A stretch of DNA of 8,590 bases from Porphyrobacter sp. Lineage in GTDB: Bacteria > Pseudomonadota > Alphaproteobacteria > Sphingomonadales > Sphingomonadaceae. A program made the position numbers and the translations under genes. The stretch's first letter is position 1; each line of letters starts with the position of its first letter. The notes under the pieces were generated by a model. The model was not told the DNA's origin. It did not search any database and was given only the letters and a program-made list of their open reading frames with translations. Shown in pieces: positions 1 through 6,186 of the stretch. Where the stretch lies: NCBI GenBank assembly GCA_014359685.1, contig JACIYY010000359.1, positions 1 through 8,590 of the forward strand, given 5' to 3'.

Positions 1-644
1 CACTCGCCGCCGCGCTGGCGATCTTCGCCGCGACCTGGCTGCCACCGGTCGCCATGCCGGCGGCGCTGTTCTCGGCCGCAGGGATGCTGGCCGTTGCGGG
101 CGAGGTGCTGGTCGGGCTGGCGCTGGGCTTTGTCCTCCAGCTCGCCTTCGCCGCGCCGCAGATCGCCGCCGAGCTGATCGGCGGCGGCATGGGGATGAGC
201 ATCGCGACCGCCGCCAATCCCGACAGCGGCGGCCAGACCACCGCGCTCGGCCAGTATTTTGCCATTGTCCTGACGCTGATCTTCCTCGCGGTCGGCGGGC
301 ACCTGCACTGGATCGCGCTGGTGATGGAGAGCTACCGGGCGTTTCCGCCGGGCGAGACCTGGCTGGGGGCGGAACGCTTCGCGACGATCGCCGGCTTTGC
401 CGGGGCGATGTTCGAAACCGGGGTGCGGATCGCCCTGCCGCTGGTGCTGATCCTGCTGCTGGTGCAGGTGGCGACGGGTGTGCTCAGCCGCTCGGCCCCC
501 TCGCTCAACCTGTTCGCGCTGGGCCTGCCCGTCGGCATCCTTGCCGGGATCGCCGCGCTGATCGTCACCGCGCCGCTGATCCACGACCAGCTGGTCGACC
601 TGGCGGCCGATGCGTTGGCCGAGGCCGGGGCGGTGCTGCAATGA
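1..644 (+). CDS. fliR: Flagellar biosynthetic protein FliR, 5'-truncated by window edge
   Basis: FliR is an inner-membrane subunit of the flagellar type III export gate (with FliP, FliQ and FlhB) at the centre of the basal body. The reading frame is already open at the left edge (first whole codon at base 3), so the ATG at 54 is internal. About 213 residues are visible; FliR proteins are usually near 250, so roughly 40 N-terminal residues are missing. Family-like marks: the stretch E-VLVGLALGF, the segment AAELIGGGMGMSIATAANP, the motif GGHLHWIALVMESYRAFPPG, and the C-terminal SAPSLNLFALGLPVG. Several long hydrophobic segments fit its multi-spanning topology. The TGA stop overlaps the flhB ATG (ATGA at 641-644), which is typical of translational coupling in fliR-flhB operons. 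Identification is firm; the true start lies outside the window. Confidence 0.93.
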   Translation, partial: LAAALAIFAATWLPPVAMPAALFSAAGMLAVAGEVLVGLALGFVLQLAFAAPQIAAELIGGGMGMSIATAANPDSGGQTTALGQYFAIVLTLIFLAVGGHLHWIALVMESYRAFPPGETWLGAERFATIAGFAGAMFETGVRIALPLVLILLLVQVATGVLSRSAPSLNLFALGLPVGILAGIAALIVTAPLIHDQLVDLAADALAEAGAVLQ

Positions 645-1768
645 GCGACAGTTCCGGCGAGAAGAGCTTCGCCCCGACAGCCAAGCGCAAGAGCGATGCC
701 GCCGGCAAAGGCGACGTGCTGCGCTCACGCGAGCTGGGCAGCGCGGCGGCGGTCCTGCTGGGCGGCGCCTGGCTCGCCCTCGCCGGCCCGTGGCTGCTCG
801 GCGAGCTGGCGATCCTGCTGAAGGGCAGCTTCACCTTCGGCCGCGCCGACCTTGCCACCTTCGCGCCGGGCGACGCGCTGCTTGCGGCGCTCCTCGCCGC
901 CGCACCGCCGCTGGCCGCGCTGGGTTTGCCGCTGATCGGGTTGACGCTGGTCAGCCAGCTCGCCTTCGGCGACGGGCGGTGGGTCGCCGGCAACATGGCG
1001 TTCAAGGGCTCGCGCCTCGATCCGCTGAAGGGCTTGCAGCGGATGTTCGGCCCCAACGGCCTGATCGAGATGGGCAAGGGGCTGCTCAAGGTGGCGCTGC
1101 TCGGCGGGATCGCCTTCGCCTGGGCGCGCGGCTGGCTGGCGACCATCGCCGGGCTCGGCCGGGGCGATCTGGCGCAGCAGCTGTCGGCCGGCTGGGCGGC
1201 GCTGCTGTCGCTGATCTTCGCGCTCGGCGCAGGGCTGGTGGTCATCGCGATGGTCGATTTCCCGCTGCAATGGATGCAGCGGATGAAGCGGCTGAAGATG
1301 AGCCATCAGGAGATGCGCGACGAGCACAAGGAAAGTGACGGCTCGCCCGAGGCCAAGGCCGCCCGCCGCCAGCGCCAGCGCGAGCTCGCCATGGGCGCGG
1401 TCGCCCCCGCGATGCGCGAGGCGCAGTTCGTGCTGACCAATCCGGCCCACTTCGCGGTCGCCATGATCTACGACCCGGCGCGCGCCGCCGCCCCGATCGT
1501 GCTGGCCAAGGGGCGCGGCGACAAGGCGCTGGCGATGAAGCAGCTGGCGCGCGAGCTGGCGGTGCCGATGCTCGAATATCCCCAGCTCGCCCGCTCGGTC
1601 TATTTCACAACCCGCGAGAACCAGACGATCCGCGAGGAGCTGTATGCGGCCATCGCCAGCGTGCTGGCCTTCGTGCTGTCGCTGAAGCGGGGCGAACAGC
1701 CGGCGCCGCCGGTGATCGAGGTGCCGGTCGCGCTGCGCTTCGATGCCGAAGGGCGCGCCGCGCCCTGA
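641..1768 (+). CDS. flhB: Flagellar export switch protein FlhB
   Basis: FlhB is the export-gate protein that switches secretion from rod/hook to filament substrates after cleaving itself. The 375 residues match the family layout. A charged N-terminus includes DVLRSREL (residues 25-32). Four hydrophobic segments lie at about 33-60, 79-108, 145-162 and 183-206. A basic linker follows, containing MSHQEMRDEHKESDG (220-234). The cytoplasmic domain spans about 235-350. The self-cleavage motif, canonically Asn-Pro-Thr-His, reads N267-P268-A269-H270 here; the Asn and Pro that carry the reaction are intact. Conserved blocks after it (IVLAKGRGDKALAMKQLARE and VYFTTRENQTIREELYAAIASVLAFV) indicate a complete domain. 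A short proline-rich tail ends the protein. The start at 641 overlaps the fliR stop; no other start is needed. It is co-directional with fliD, 83 bases downstream. Confidence 0.95.
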   Translation: MSDSSGEKSFAPTAKRKSDAAGKGDVLRSRELGSAAAVLLGGAWLALAGPWLLGELAILLKGSFTFGRADLATFAPGDALLAALLAAAPPLAALGLPLIGLTLVSQLAFGDGRWVAGNMAFKGSRLDPLKGLQRMFGPNGLIEMGKGLLKVALLGGIAFAWARGWLATIAGLGRGDLAQQLSAGWAALLSLIFALGAGLVVIAMVDFPLQWMQRMKRLKMSHQEMRDEHKESDGSPEAKAARRQRQRELAMGAVAPAMREAQFVLTNPAHFAVAMIYDPARAAAPIVLAKGRGDKALAMKQLARELAVPMLEYPQLARSVYFTTRENQTIREELYAAIASVLAFVLSLKRGEQPAPPVIEVPVALRFDAEGRAAP

Positions 1769-1817
1769 GCCGTGGCGGGCGGGCCGGGTTGGATACACCG
1801 TCACCCGCGTCGGCCCC

Positions 1818-1844
1818 TAAATCCGCGCCGCGCCCGGCCGTTCT
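1818..1844 (+). promoter_or_regulatory. Possible sigma-28 (FliA-type) promoter before fliD
   Basis: TAAA at 1818-1821 is followed by exactly 15 bases and then GCCG at 1837-1840. This is the spacing of the enteric flagellar sigma-28 consensus (TAAA-N15-GCCGATAA). The second half of the -10 box (TTCT) matches poorly. It lies in the only sizeable gap of the flagellar cluster and before a class of gene often under FliA control. GCCG is common by chance in DNA this GC-rich, so the site is tentative. A transcript would begin near 1851-1852, right at the chosen fliD ATG. Confidence 0.25.
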
Positions 1845-1851
1845 GGACAGC

Positions 1852-3273
1852 ATGGTGGACACATCCTCAATCATCACCGCGCTGGGCGCGGGCAGCGGTA
1901 TCGACATGGCGGCGCTGGCCGCCGATCTCGCCACCGCACAGTTCCAGGCGCGCAGCGAGCGGCTGGTCGCCCGCAGCGAAGTGCTCGAACGGCAGATTTC
2001 CGCCGCCTCCACGATCAAGAGCACGCTGTCGCTGCTGGCCAGCGCACTCGGCGACCGGGTGCGGACCGGCGATCTGTCGCCGCAGCCGAGCATCGCCAGC
2101 CCGGCGGTCGCCAGCGTCTCCTCCCCGGCCGGCACCACCGGCACCGGCAGCTACACGCTCGAAGTGCTGGCGCTGGCCACCCGCCAGACGCTGGCCGGCC
2201 CGGCGCTCGCCAGCGCCGATAGCGCAGCCGGCGCGGGCACGCTGACCATCCGCTTCGGCACCACCACCGCCGGGGGCTTCACCGCCGATAGCGGGCAGCC
2301 GGCGCTGGATGTGGAGATCGCCAGCGGCGCGACCCTGTCCGACGTCGCCGCCGCGATCAATGCCAAGGGCGCGGGCGTCACCGCCTATGTCGCGCAGACC
2401 GCCGCCGGGGCGCAGCTGGTGATGAAGGGTGCCGAGGGCGCGGCCAATGGCTTCATCGTCGAGGCCACCGAGATCGCCGGTGAGGAAGGGCTGGCGGCGC
2501 TGGCCTGGAACCCGGCTGCGGGGGGCGACCCTGCGCGCCTGCTCTCCGCCGCCGGCGATGCCAGCTTCAAGCTCGACGGGCTGGCGATGACCAGCGCCGG
2601 CAATGCCACCGGCCCGGTCGCCCCCGGCCTGTCGCTGGTGCTGACCGGCACCAATGCCGGCGCGACGACCACGATCACCTTCGGCAATCCGGCCGCCGCC
2701 ATCACCGGCGCGATGCAGGATTTCGTCTCCGCGCTCAACGAAGTGGCCGAGCAGCTGCGCACCGCGACCGATCCGCTGACCGGCGATCTGGCGCGCGACC
2801 CCGGCGCGCGGGCGCTCCGGCGTGCGCTGTCGGAGCTTGCGGGCGAGGTGATCATGCCGGCGGCGGCCGACGGGGCGCCGCGCACCCTCGCCGATCTTGG
2901 CCTGGCGACCCAGCGCGACGGCAGCTTCCGGCTCGATCCCGCGCGGCTGGAGGCGACGCTGGCGAGCAGCCCGGAGGGTGCCGCGGCGATGTTCACGCCG
3001 GGCCTCTACGGCATCTTCGCCACTGTCGACCGGATCGCGCGCAACGCCGCCCGCACCGGCGACCCCGGCTCGCTCGCCGGCTCGATCGCCCGTTACCAGA
3101 TCCAGTCGAGCGACGCCGCCAAACAAAATGCCGCGCTGGCCGAAAAGCAGGAGGCGCTGCGCGCCTCGCTGACCGCGCGCTTCGCCAAGGCCGATACGCG
3201 GATCAGCGCCTCGCAATCGACGCTGAGCTTCCTGCGCGCCCAGATCGACGTCTGGAACGCCGACAAGAACTGA
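1852..3273 (+). CDS. fliD: Flagellar filament cap protein FliD (HAP2)
   Basis: FliD forms the cap at the tip of the growing filament and guides flagellin insertion; it is exported through the flagellar secretion system. The N-terminus MVDTSSIITALGAGSGID is the expected FliD start (short Ser-rich lead, then G-x-GSGID), followed by a helical segment to about residue 65. A middle region rich in Ala, Gly and Thr, with repeated beta-type stretches (for example YTLEVLALATRQTLAG), fits the D2/D3 domains. The C-terminal third contains DFVSALNEVAEQLRTATDPLTGD, and the end returns to long helices (LTARFAKADTRISASQSTLSFLRAQIDVWN), as in FliD_C. Length is 473 residues from the ATG at 1852, normal for the family. 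A TTG at 1789 would add 21 residues of Pro/Ala-rich sequence not typical of FliD, so I prefer the ATG, although its ribosome site is weak (GGA only). fliS begins two bases after the stop. Confidence 0.9.
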   Translation: MVDTSSIITALGAGSGIDMAALAADLATAQFQARSERLVARSEVLERQISAASTIKSTLSLLASALGDRVRTGDLSPQPSIASPAVASVSSPAGTTGTGSYTLEVLALATRQTLAGPALASADSAAGAGTLTIRFGTTTAGGFTADSGQPALDVEIASGATLSDVAAAINAKGAGVTAYVAQTAAGAQLVMKGAEGAANGFIVEATEIAGEEGLAALAWNPAAGGDPARLLSAAGDASFKLDGLAMTSAGNATGPVAPGLSLVLTGTNAGATTTITFGNPAAAITGAMQDFVSALNEVAEQLRTATDPLTGDLARDPGARALRRALSELAGEVIMPAAADGAPRTLADLGLATQRDGSFRLDPARLEATLASSPEGAAAMFTPGLYGIFATVDRIARNAARTGDPGSLAGSIARYQIQSSDAAKQNAALAEKQEALRASLTARFAKADTRISASQSTLSFLRAQIDVWNADKN

Positions 3274-3275
3274 CG

Positions 3276-3650
3276 ATGCTGGCGCTGACCGATCCGCACG
3301 AGGCCTATCGCGTGAGCGAAGTGGACGCCCGGCTGAGCGGCGCCGGCACCGCCGCGCTGGTAACCTTCTGCCTGGCGCAGGTGATCCAGGGGCTCGGCTG
3401 CGCGGTGGCGGCGCATGAACGCGCGCATTGGGCGGTGCGCAGCAAATGGCTGACCCGTGCGCTGACCGCGCTGACCGCGCTGGAGATGGGGGTGGACCGC
3501 GAGGCTCCTCTGGCCGACGCGCTGCTGCAGATCTACGGCGCGGCCCGCCGGGCGCTGCTCGATTCCGCGGTCGCCTTCGACCCGGCGGCTCTGGAGACGA
3601 TCCGGAGCGACTTCCGCGACATTCTGGCGGCGCTGTCGGCGCAGGGCTGA
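3276..3650 (+). CDS. fliS: Flagellin export chaperone FliS
   Basis: FliS is a small cytosolic helical protein that binds the C-terminal end of flagellin, prevents premature polymerisation and delivers it to the export gate. At 124 residues it is of family size. It begins with the characteristic DPHEAYR (residues 6-12, matching the 'Y' motif near the FliS N-terminus). It continues as Leu/Ala-rich amphipathic helices, with LTALTALEMGVDREAPLADALLQIYGAARRALLDSA matching the usual 'L...L......L..LY.y....L..A' pattern. The ATG lies two bases after the fliD stop, so translation is probably coupled to fliD, the common fliD-fliS pairing. A 9-base unit, GCGCTGACC, is repeated in tandem at 3459-3476 within the ALTALTAL helix. 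Sequence divergence is considerable, so the call rests on pattern, size and position together. Confidence 0.82.
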   Translation: MLALTDPHEAYRVSEVDARLSGAGTAALVTFCLAQVIQGLGCAVAAHERAHWAVRSKWLTRALTALTALEMGVDREAPLADALLQIYGAARRALLDSAVAFDPAALETIRSDFRDILAALSAQG

Positions 3651-3657
3651 ACGGCAC

Positions 3658-3673
3658 GGCGCCCGCCGGCGCC
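3658..3673. terminator. GGCGCC hairpin between convergent fliS and wecB
   Basis: GGCGCC at 3658-3663 and again at 3668-3673 can pair across a four-base CGCC loop, giving a perfect 6-bp all-GC stem on either strand. It lies in the 28-base gap between the fliS stop (3650) and the wecB stop (3679), where a two-way terminator would be expected. Neither strand has a T-run after the stem, so it does not meet the standard intrinsic-terminator pattern. It may only slow polymerase or protect 3' ends. Confidence 0.35.
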
Positions 3674-3678
3674 TCGGC

Positions 3679-4803
3679 TCAGAGAGCGACGTCCAGCAGC
3701 AGCGCCGCGATCCGGGCCGCCGCCTGTCCGTCGCCATAGGGGTTGTGGGCCCGCGCCATCGCCCGATGGGCGGCCGGGTCGTCGAGCAGGCGGGCGGCTT
3801 CGGCCACGATCCGCGCCGGATCGGTTCCCACCAGCCGCGCGGTGCCGGCGACGAGTCCCTCGGGCCGCTCGGTCGTGTCGCGCAGCACCAGCACCGGAGT
3901 GCCCAGCGCCGGCGCCTCTTCCTGCACCCCGCCGCTATCGGTCAGGATCAGCCTCGCCACCGACAGCAGGCGGGTGAAATCGGGATAATCGAGCGGCTCG
4001 ACCAGCGCCACCGAGGCCAGCCCGGCAAGGCGCCGCTGGAGCGGCCCGCGCACGGCAGGATTGGGGTGGAGTGGGACGATCAGGCCGAGATCGCCGCGGG
4101 CGGCGAGCGCCTCGATGGCGGTGGCGATCCCGTCCACCCCCTTGCCCCAATTCTCCCGCCGGTGCGCGGTCACGGCGACGATATGCAGCCCGGCGAAGCG
4201 CCGCTCCAGCGCCGCCATTCGCCCGCCCAGCGCGGGTTCGCGGGCGAGGCGCGCGGTGGTCCAGCGCAAGGCGTCGACCACCGTATTGCCGGTCACGTGG
4301 ATCGCGCCGGGTGCCACCGCTTCGGCCAGCAGCGCGTCGGCGGCACGCCGGGTCGGGGCGCAGTGAAGCGTGGCCAGCGCCGCGATCGCCTTGCGGTTCC
4401 ACTCCTCGGGCCACGGCTGGCGCGGATCGCCGCTGCGCAAGCCGGCCTCGACATGGGCGATGGGGATCTGCCGGCCATGCGCGGCGAGCGCGCCAGCCAG
4501 CGCGGTCGCGGTGTCGCCCTGCAGCACCACCCAGTCGGGCCGTTCGGCATCCAGCGCCGCGCCGACGCGGACCAGCATCAGCGCGGTCAGCGCATCGACA
4601 CTCAGTCCGGGCGGGACCGGGCCGCAAGCGCGGTCGGGCACGATCCCGGCCTGCGCCAGCACCGCATCGACCATCGCGCCGTGCTGCCCGGTGACGCACA
4701 GCCGGCTCTCGCAGCGCGGATCGGCGGCCAGCGCATGGAGCAGCGGGAACAGCTTGATCGCTTCGGGCCGGGTGCCGAGGACGGTGAGGATCGTGCGGCG
4801 CAC
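3679..4803 (-). CDS. wecB: UDP-N-acetylglucosamine 2-epimerase (non-hydrolysing)
   Basis: This cytosolic enzyme interconverts UDP-GlcNAc and UDP-ManNAc, supplying ManNAc-type sugars for surface polysaccharides or glycoproteins. The 374 residues are of normal length. The N-terminus VLGTRPEAIKLFPLLHAL contains the family signature with R12 and K17. D97 (QGDTAT), E119 (HVEAGLRSGD) and E133 (PWPEEWNRK) align with the catalytic acids of E. coli WecB at +2 numbering. H214 in AHRRENWGKG matches the conserved His. The C-terminal nucleotide-binding lobe has LHPNP, LTDSGGVQEEAPALGTPVLVLRDTTERPEG and NPYGDGQAA. The start is taken as GTG at 4803 because it places the signature where other WecBs have it. 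A TTG at 4848 that would overlap the upstream stop is the alternative; neither has a clear ribosome site. The gene follows the four-cysteine secreted protein by 41 bases and converges on fliS. Confidence 0.93.
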   Translation of the reverse strand: MRRTILTVLGTRPEAIKLFPLLHALAADPRCESRLCVTGQHGAMVDAVLAQAGIVPDRACGPVPPGLSVDALTALMLVRVGAALDAERPDWVVLQGDTATALAGALAAHGRQIPIAHVEAGLRSGDPRQPWPEEWNRKAIAALATLHCAPTRRAADALLAEAVAPGAIHVTGNTVVDALRWTTARLAREPALGGRMAALERRFAGLHIVAVTAHRRENWGKGVDGIATAIEALAARGDLGLIVPLHPNPAVRGPLQRRLAGLASVALVEPLDYPDFTRLLSVARLILTDSGGVQEEAPALGTPVLVLRDTTERPEGLVAGTARLVGTDPARIVAEAARLLDDPAAHRAMARAHNPYGDGQAAARIAALLLDVAL

Positions 4804-4844
4804 CGGGCGCGATGAACGGGCGCTGCCGGCCGGAGGCGGCTGGC

Positions 4845-5546
4845 TCAAAGGCCGTCGGTCGCCGCCTGCGGATCGACCGGGCGCGGCGCCTCGTCGCTGG
4901 CATCGTCGAACGGGACGTCCGCCGACGGAGCGGCAGGCGGCGCGCGCGACGGATCGACCACCTCGGCCGGGGGCGCGGAGGGATCGATCGTGGCTGCCGG
5001 CTCTTCCGCCTGCTCGCGGCGCAGCCGCTCCTCGTAGTCGCGCTCGATCGCCTCGACCCGCGACTGGGTGGCGGCGGCCTCCGCGTCGATCTCGGCCAGC
5101 CTCTCGTCGCGGGCCTCGGCGATCAGCTGGCTGAAGCGCACGTTGGAGCTTTGCGCGCGCTCGGCATAGGCGGCCTCGATCATTTCGGCGGTGCAGCCCA
5201 GCTCTCCGCCGAGCCCCACGGGGGAGCACGACAGAGCGCCGAAATCGCCCACCGTCTCGTACGATTTGACGCGGGCGGCCCAGGCCTCGTTGGCGGGATC
5301 GCCGCTTTGGCGCAGCCGCTCGGGGATGCGGAACCGCTCGCTCTCGTCCATCCGCGCGCAGACCACGATCTCGCCCGATGCGGACGGCGGGCACTCGTCC
5401 TCGCCATAGATGATCAGCGTGTTGACCCGGTCGCCGCCTTCGTCCTGCGCGCTCGCAGGGCCGGCGAACGCTACCGGCGCGGCCGCCAGCGCGAGGGCCA
5501 GCGGCAGGTGACGGGACAGGCGACGGGGGGACGGGAGACGGGTCAT
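4845..5546 (-). CDS. Secreted four-cysteine protein of unknown function
   Basis: The 233-residue product has a clear Sec signal peptide: basic MTRLPSPRRLSR, a hydrophobic run to about residue 27, and AxA cleavage sites at AFA (26-28) or ASA (32-34). It is therefore probably periplasmic. The mature part has a compact region with four cysteines: C52 and C63 (in DECPPSASGEIVVCAR) and C107 and C118 (in LSCSPVGLGGELGCTA). Between them lies ESERFRIPERLR. A strongly charged, probably coiled-coil helix (about 125-180) follows, then a disordered Pro/Ala/Asp-rich tail. I recall similar proteins with the VCAR...RIPE motif in sphingomonads, all of unknown function; I do not assign one. The reading frame is open further upstream (to 5756), but a good GAAGGA six bases before 5546 and the signal peptide fix the start. 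It lies 100 bases after coq7 and 41 before wecB. Confidence 0.85.
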   Translation of the reverse strand: MTRLPSPRRLSRHLPLALALAAAPVAFAGPASAQDEGGDRVNTLIIYGEDECPPSASGEIVVCARMDESERFRIPERLRQSGDPANEAWAARVKSYETVGDFGALSCSPVGLGGELGCTAEMIEAAYAERAQSSNVRFSQLIAEARDERLAEIDAEAAATQSRVEAIERDYEERLRREQAEEPAATIDPSAPPAEVVDPSRAPPAAPSADVPFDDASDEAPRPVDPQAATDGL

Positions 5547-5552
5547 GGCGGT

Positions 5553-5558
5553 TCCTTC
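5553..5558 (-). promoter_or_regulatory. Ribosome binding site fixing the start of the secreted protein
   Basis: GAAGGA on the minus strand lies six bases before the ATG at 5546. It is one of the best Shine-Dalgarno matches in the window. It decides against starting anywhere in the upstream part of the frame, which stays open to 5756 and would overlap coq7. Confidence 0.7.
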
Positions 5559-5596
5559 GGGGCGGCGTCGCGGCCGCCGGCTGGCATTGGGCGCGC

Positions 5597-5630
5597 GGCC
5601 CGGTGTATGGAGGATGAAGCGTTCCGGGCC
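5597..5630. repeat. 7-bp inverted repeat in the coq7 / secreted-protein gap
   Basis: GGCCCGG (5597-5603) and CCGGGCC (5624-5630) are perfect inverted copies separated by 20 bases that are less GC-rich than the surroundings. They lie in the 100-base gap downstream of coq7. They could form a hairpin at the end of the coq7 message or be an operator. No T-run follows, so a standard terminator is not supported. Chance occurrence is possible in such GC-rich sequence. Confidence 0.3.
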
Positions 5631-5646
5631 CGGCTGCGGTTCCGGC

Positions 5647-6186
5647 TCAGACCCGCTCCGACAGGCGGATCGCGGCGCGGCAGCCGAGCCGGATCGCGCC
5701 CGACAGCAGGCGATAGGCCGGCGCCCGCTCCGCCCCCGAGGCAATCGCGGTCGCATGGTGCTCGCGCTCGTCCTCGCGGAAGCGGGCGATCAGCGCCGCC
5801 AGCTCGGGATCGTCGCGCCCGTCGGCCCGGTCCTGTTCCAGCGTTTCGAGCTGGCGGGAATAATGCCGGTCGATCTCGGTCTCCACCGCTGCGGTGCAGG
5901 CCATCGCCGCTTCCGGCCCGAGCAGCGCGGTCGCCGCCCCGAGCGCGTAGCCGGCCGCCGACCACAGCGGCTGGAGCGCGGTCGGGCGCACCCCGCGCCC
6001 CGTCAGCAGGGCGTCGAACTCGGCGCGGTGGGCGGCCTCCTGCTCGGCCATCGCGCGGATCTGCGCCGAATGCGGCGCGCGGTCGCCCATCACCGCGATC
6101 TGCCCGGCATAGATCCGGGTCGCCCCGACCTCTCCGGCATGGTCGACGCGGATCATCCGCGCCCGCTGTTCGCTGCGCCCCGTCAT
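5647..6186 (-). CDS. coq7: Demethoxyubiquinone hydroxylase, COQ7/CAT5 family
   Basis: A di-iron monooxygenase at the inner face of the membrane that hydroxylates demethoxyubiquinone, a late step in ubiquinone synthesis (the job done by UbiF in E. coli). The 179 residues are the short single-domain form. All six metal ligands are visible: E19 in DHAGEVGATRIYAGQ, E50 and H53 in EQEAAH, E102 in AVETEIDRHY, and E140 and H143 in EDEREHH. They keep the spacing of human COQ7 apart from one extra residue between the first two ligands. The start at 6186 is supported by AGGAG (6196-6200) nine bases upstream and by the MTGRSEQRARMIRVDHAGE N-terminus. The ATG overlaps the dsbB stop (ATGA), so the two are probably translated together. 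The longer open frame extending to 6555 is a high-GC artefact inside dsbB. Confidence 0.95.
   Translation of the reverse strand: MTGRSEQRARMIRVDHAGEVGATRIYAGQIAVMGDRAPHSAQIRAMAEQEAAHRAEFDALLTGRGVRPTALQPLWSAAGYALGAATALLGPEAAMACTAAVETEIDRHYSRQLETLEQDRADGRDDPELAALIARFREDEREHHATAIASGAERAPAYRLLSGAIRLGCRAAIRLSERV

Noticed and set aside
1785..1816. Weak hairpins (CGGGT/ACCCG and GGGCCG/CGGCCC) after flhB as a terminator
   Set aside because: Short arms, long loops and no T-run; mutually overlapping pairings are easy to find in GC-rich sequence.
1772..2245. GTG-started plus-strand frame between flhB and fliD
   Set aside because: Pro/Arg/Ser-rich translation overlapping fliD out of frame; no ribosome site.
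1867..3657. 596-codon minus-strand open frame opposite fliD and fliS
   Set aside because: Arg/Pro/Gly/Ala-rich translation without recognisable domains, wholly antisense to two well-supported genes; long antisense frames are expected at this GC content.
4804..5394. Upstream extension of the wecB frame (571 codons in total) as a fused N-terminal domain
   Set aside because: The extension overlaps the well-supported secreted-protein gene in another frame and has low-complexity composition; WecB length and signature position are normal from 4803.
5547..5756. N-terminal extension of the secreted protein into coq7
   Set aside because: Arg/Pro-rich without domain character; the ribosome site and signal peptide place the start at 5546.
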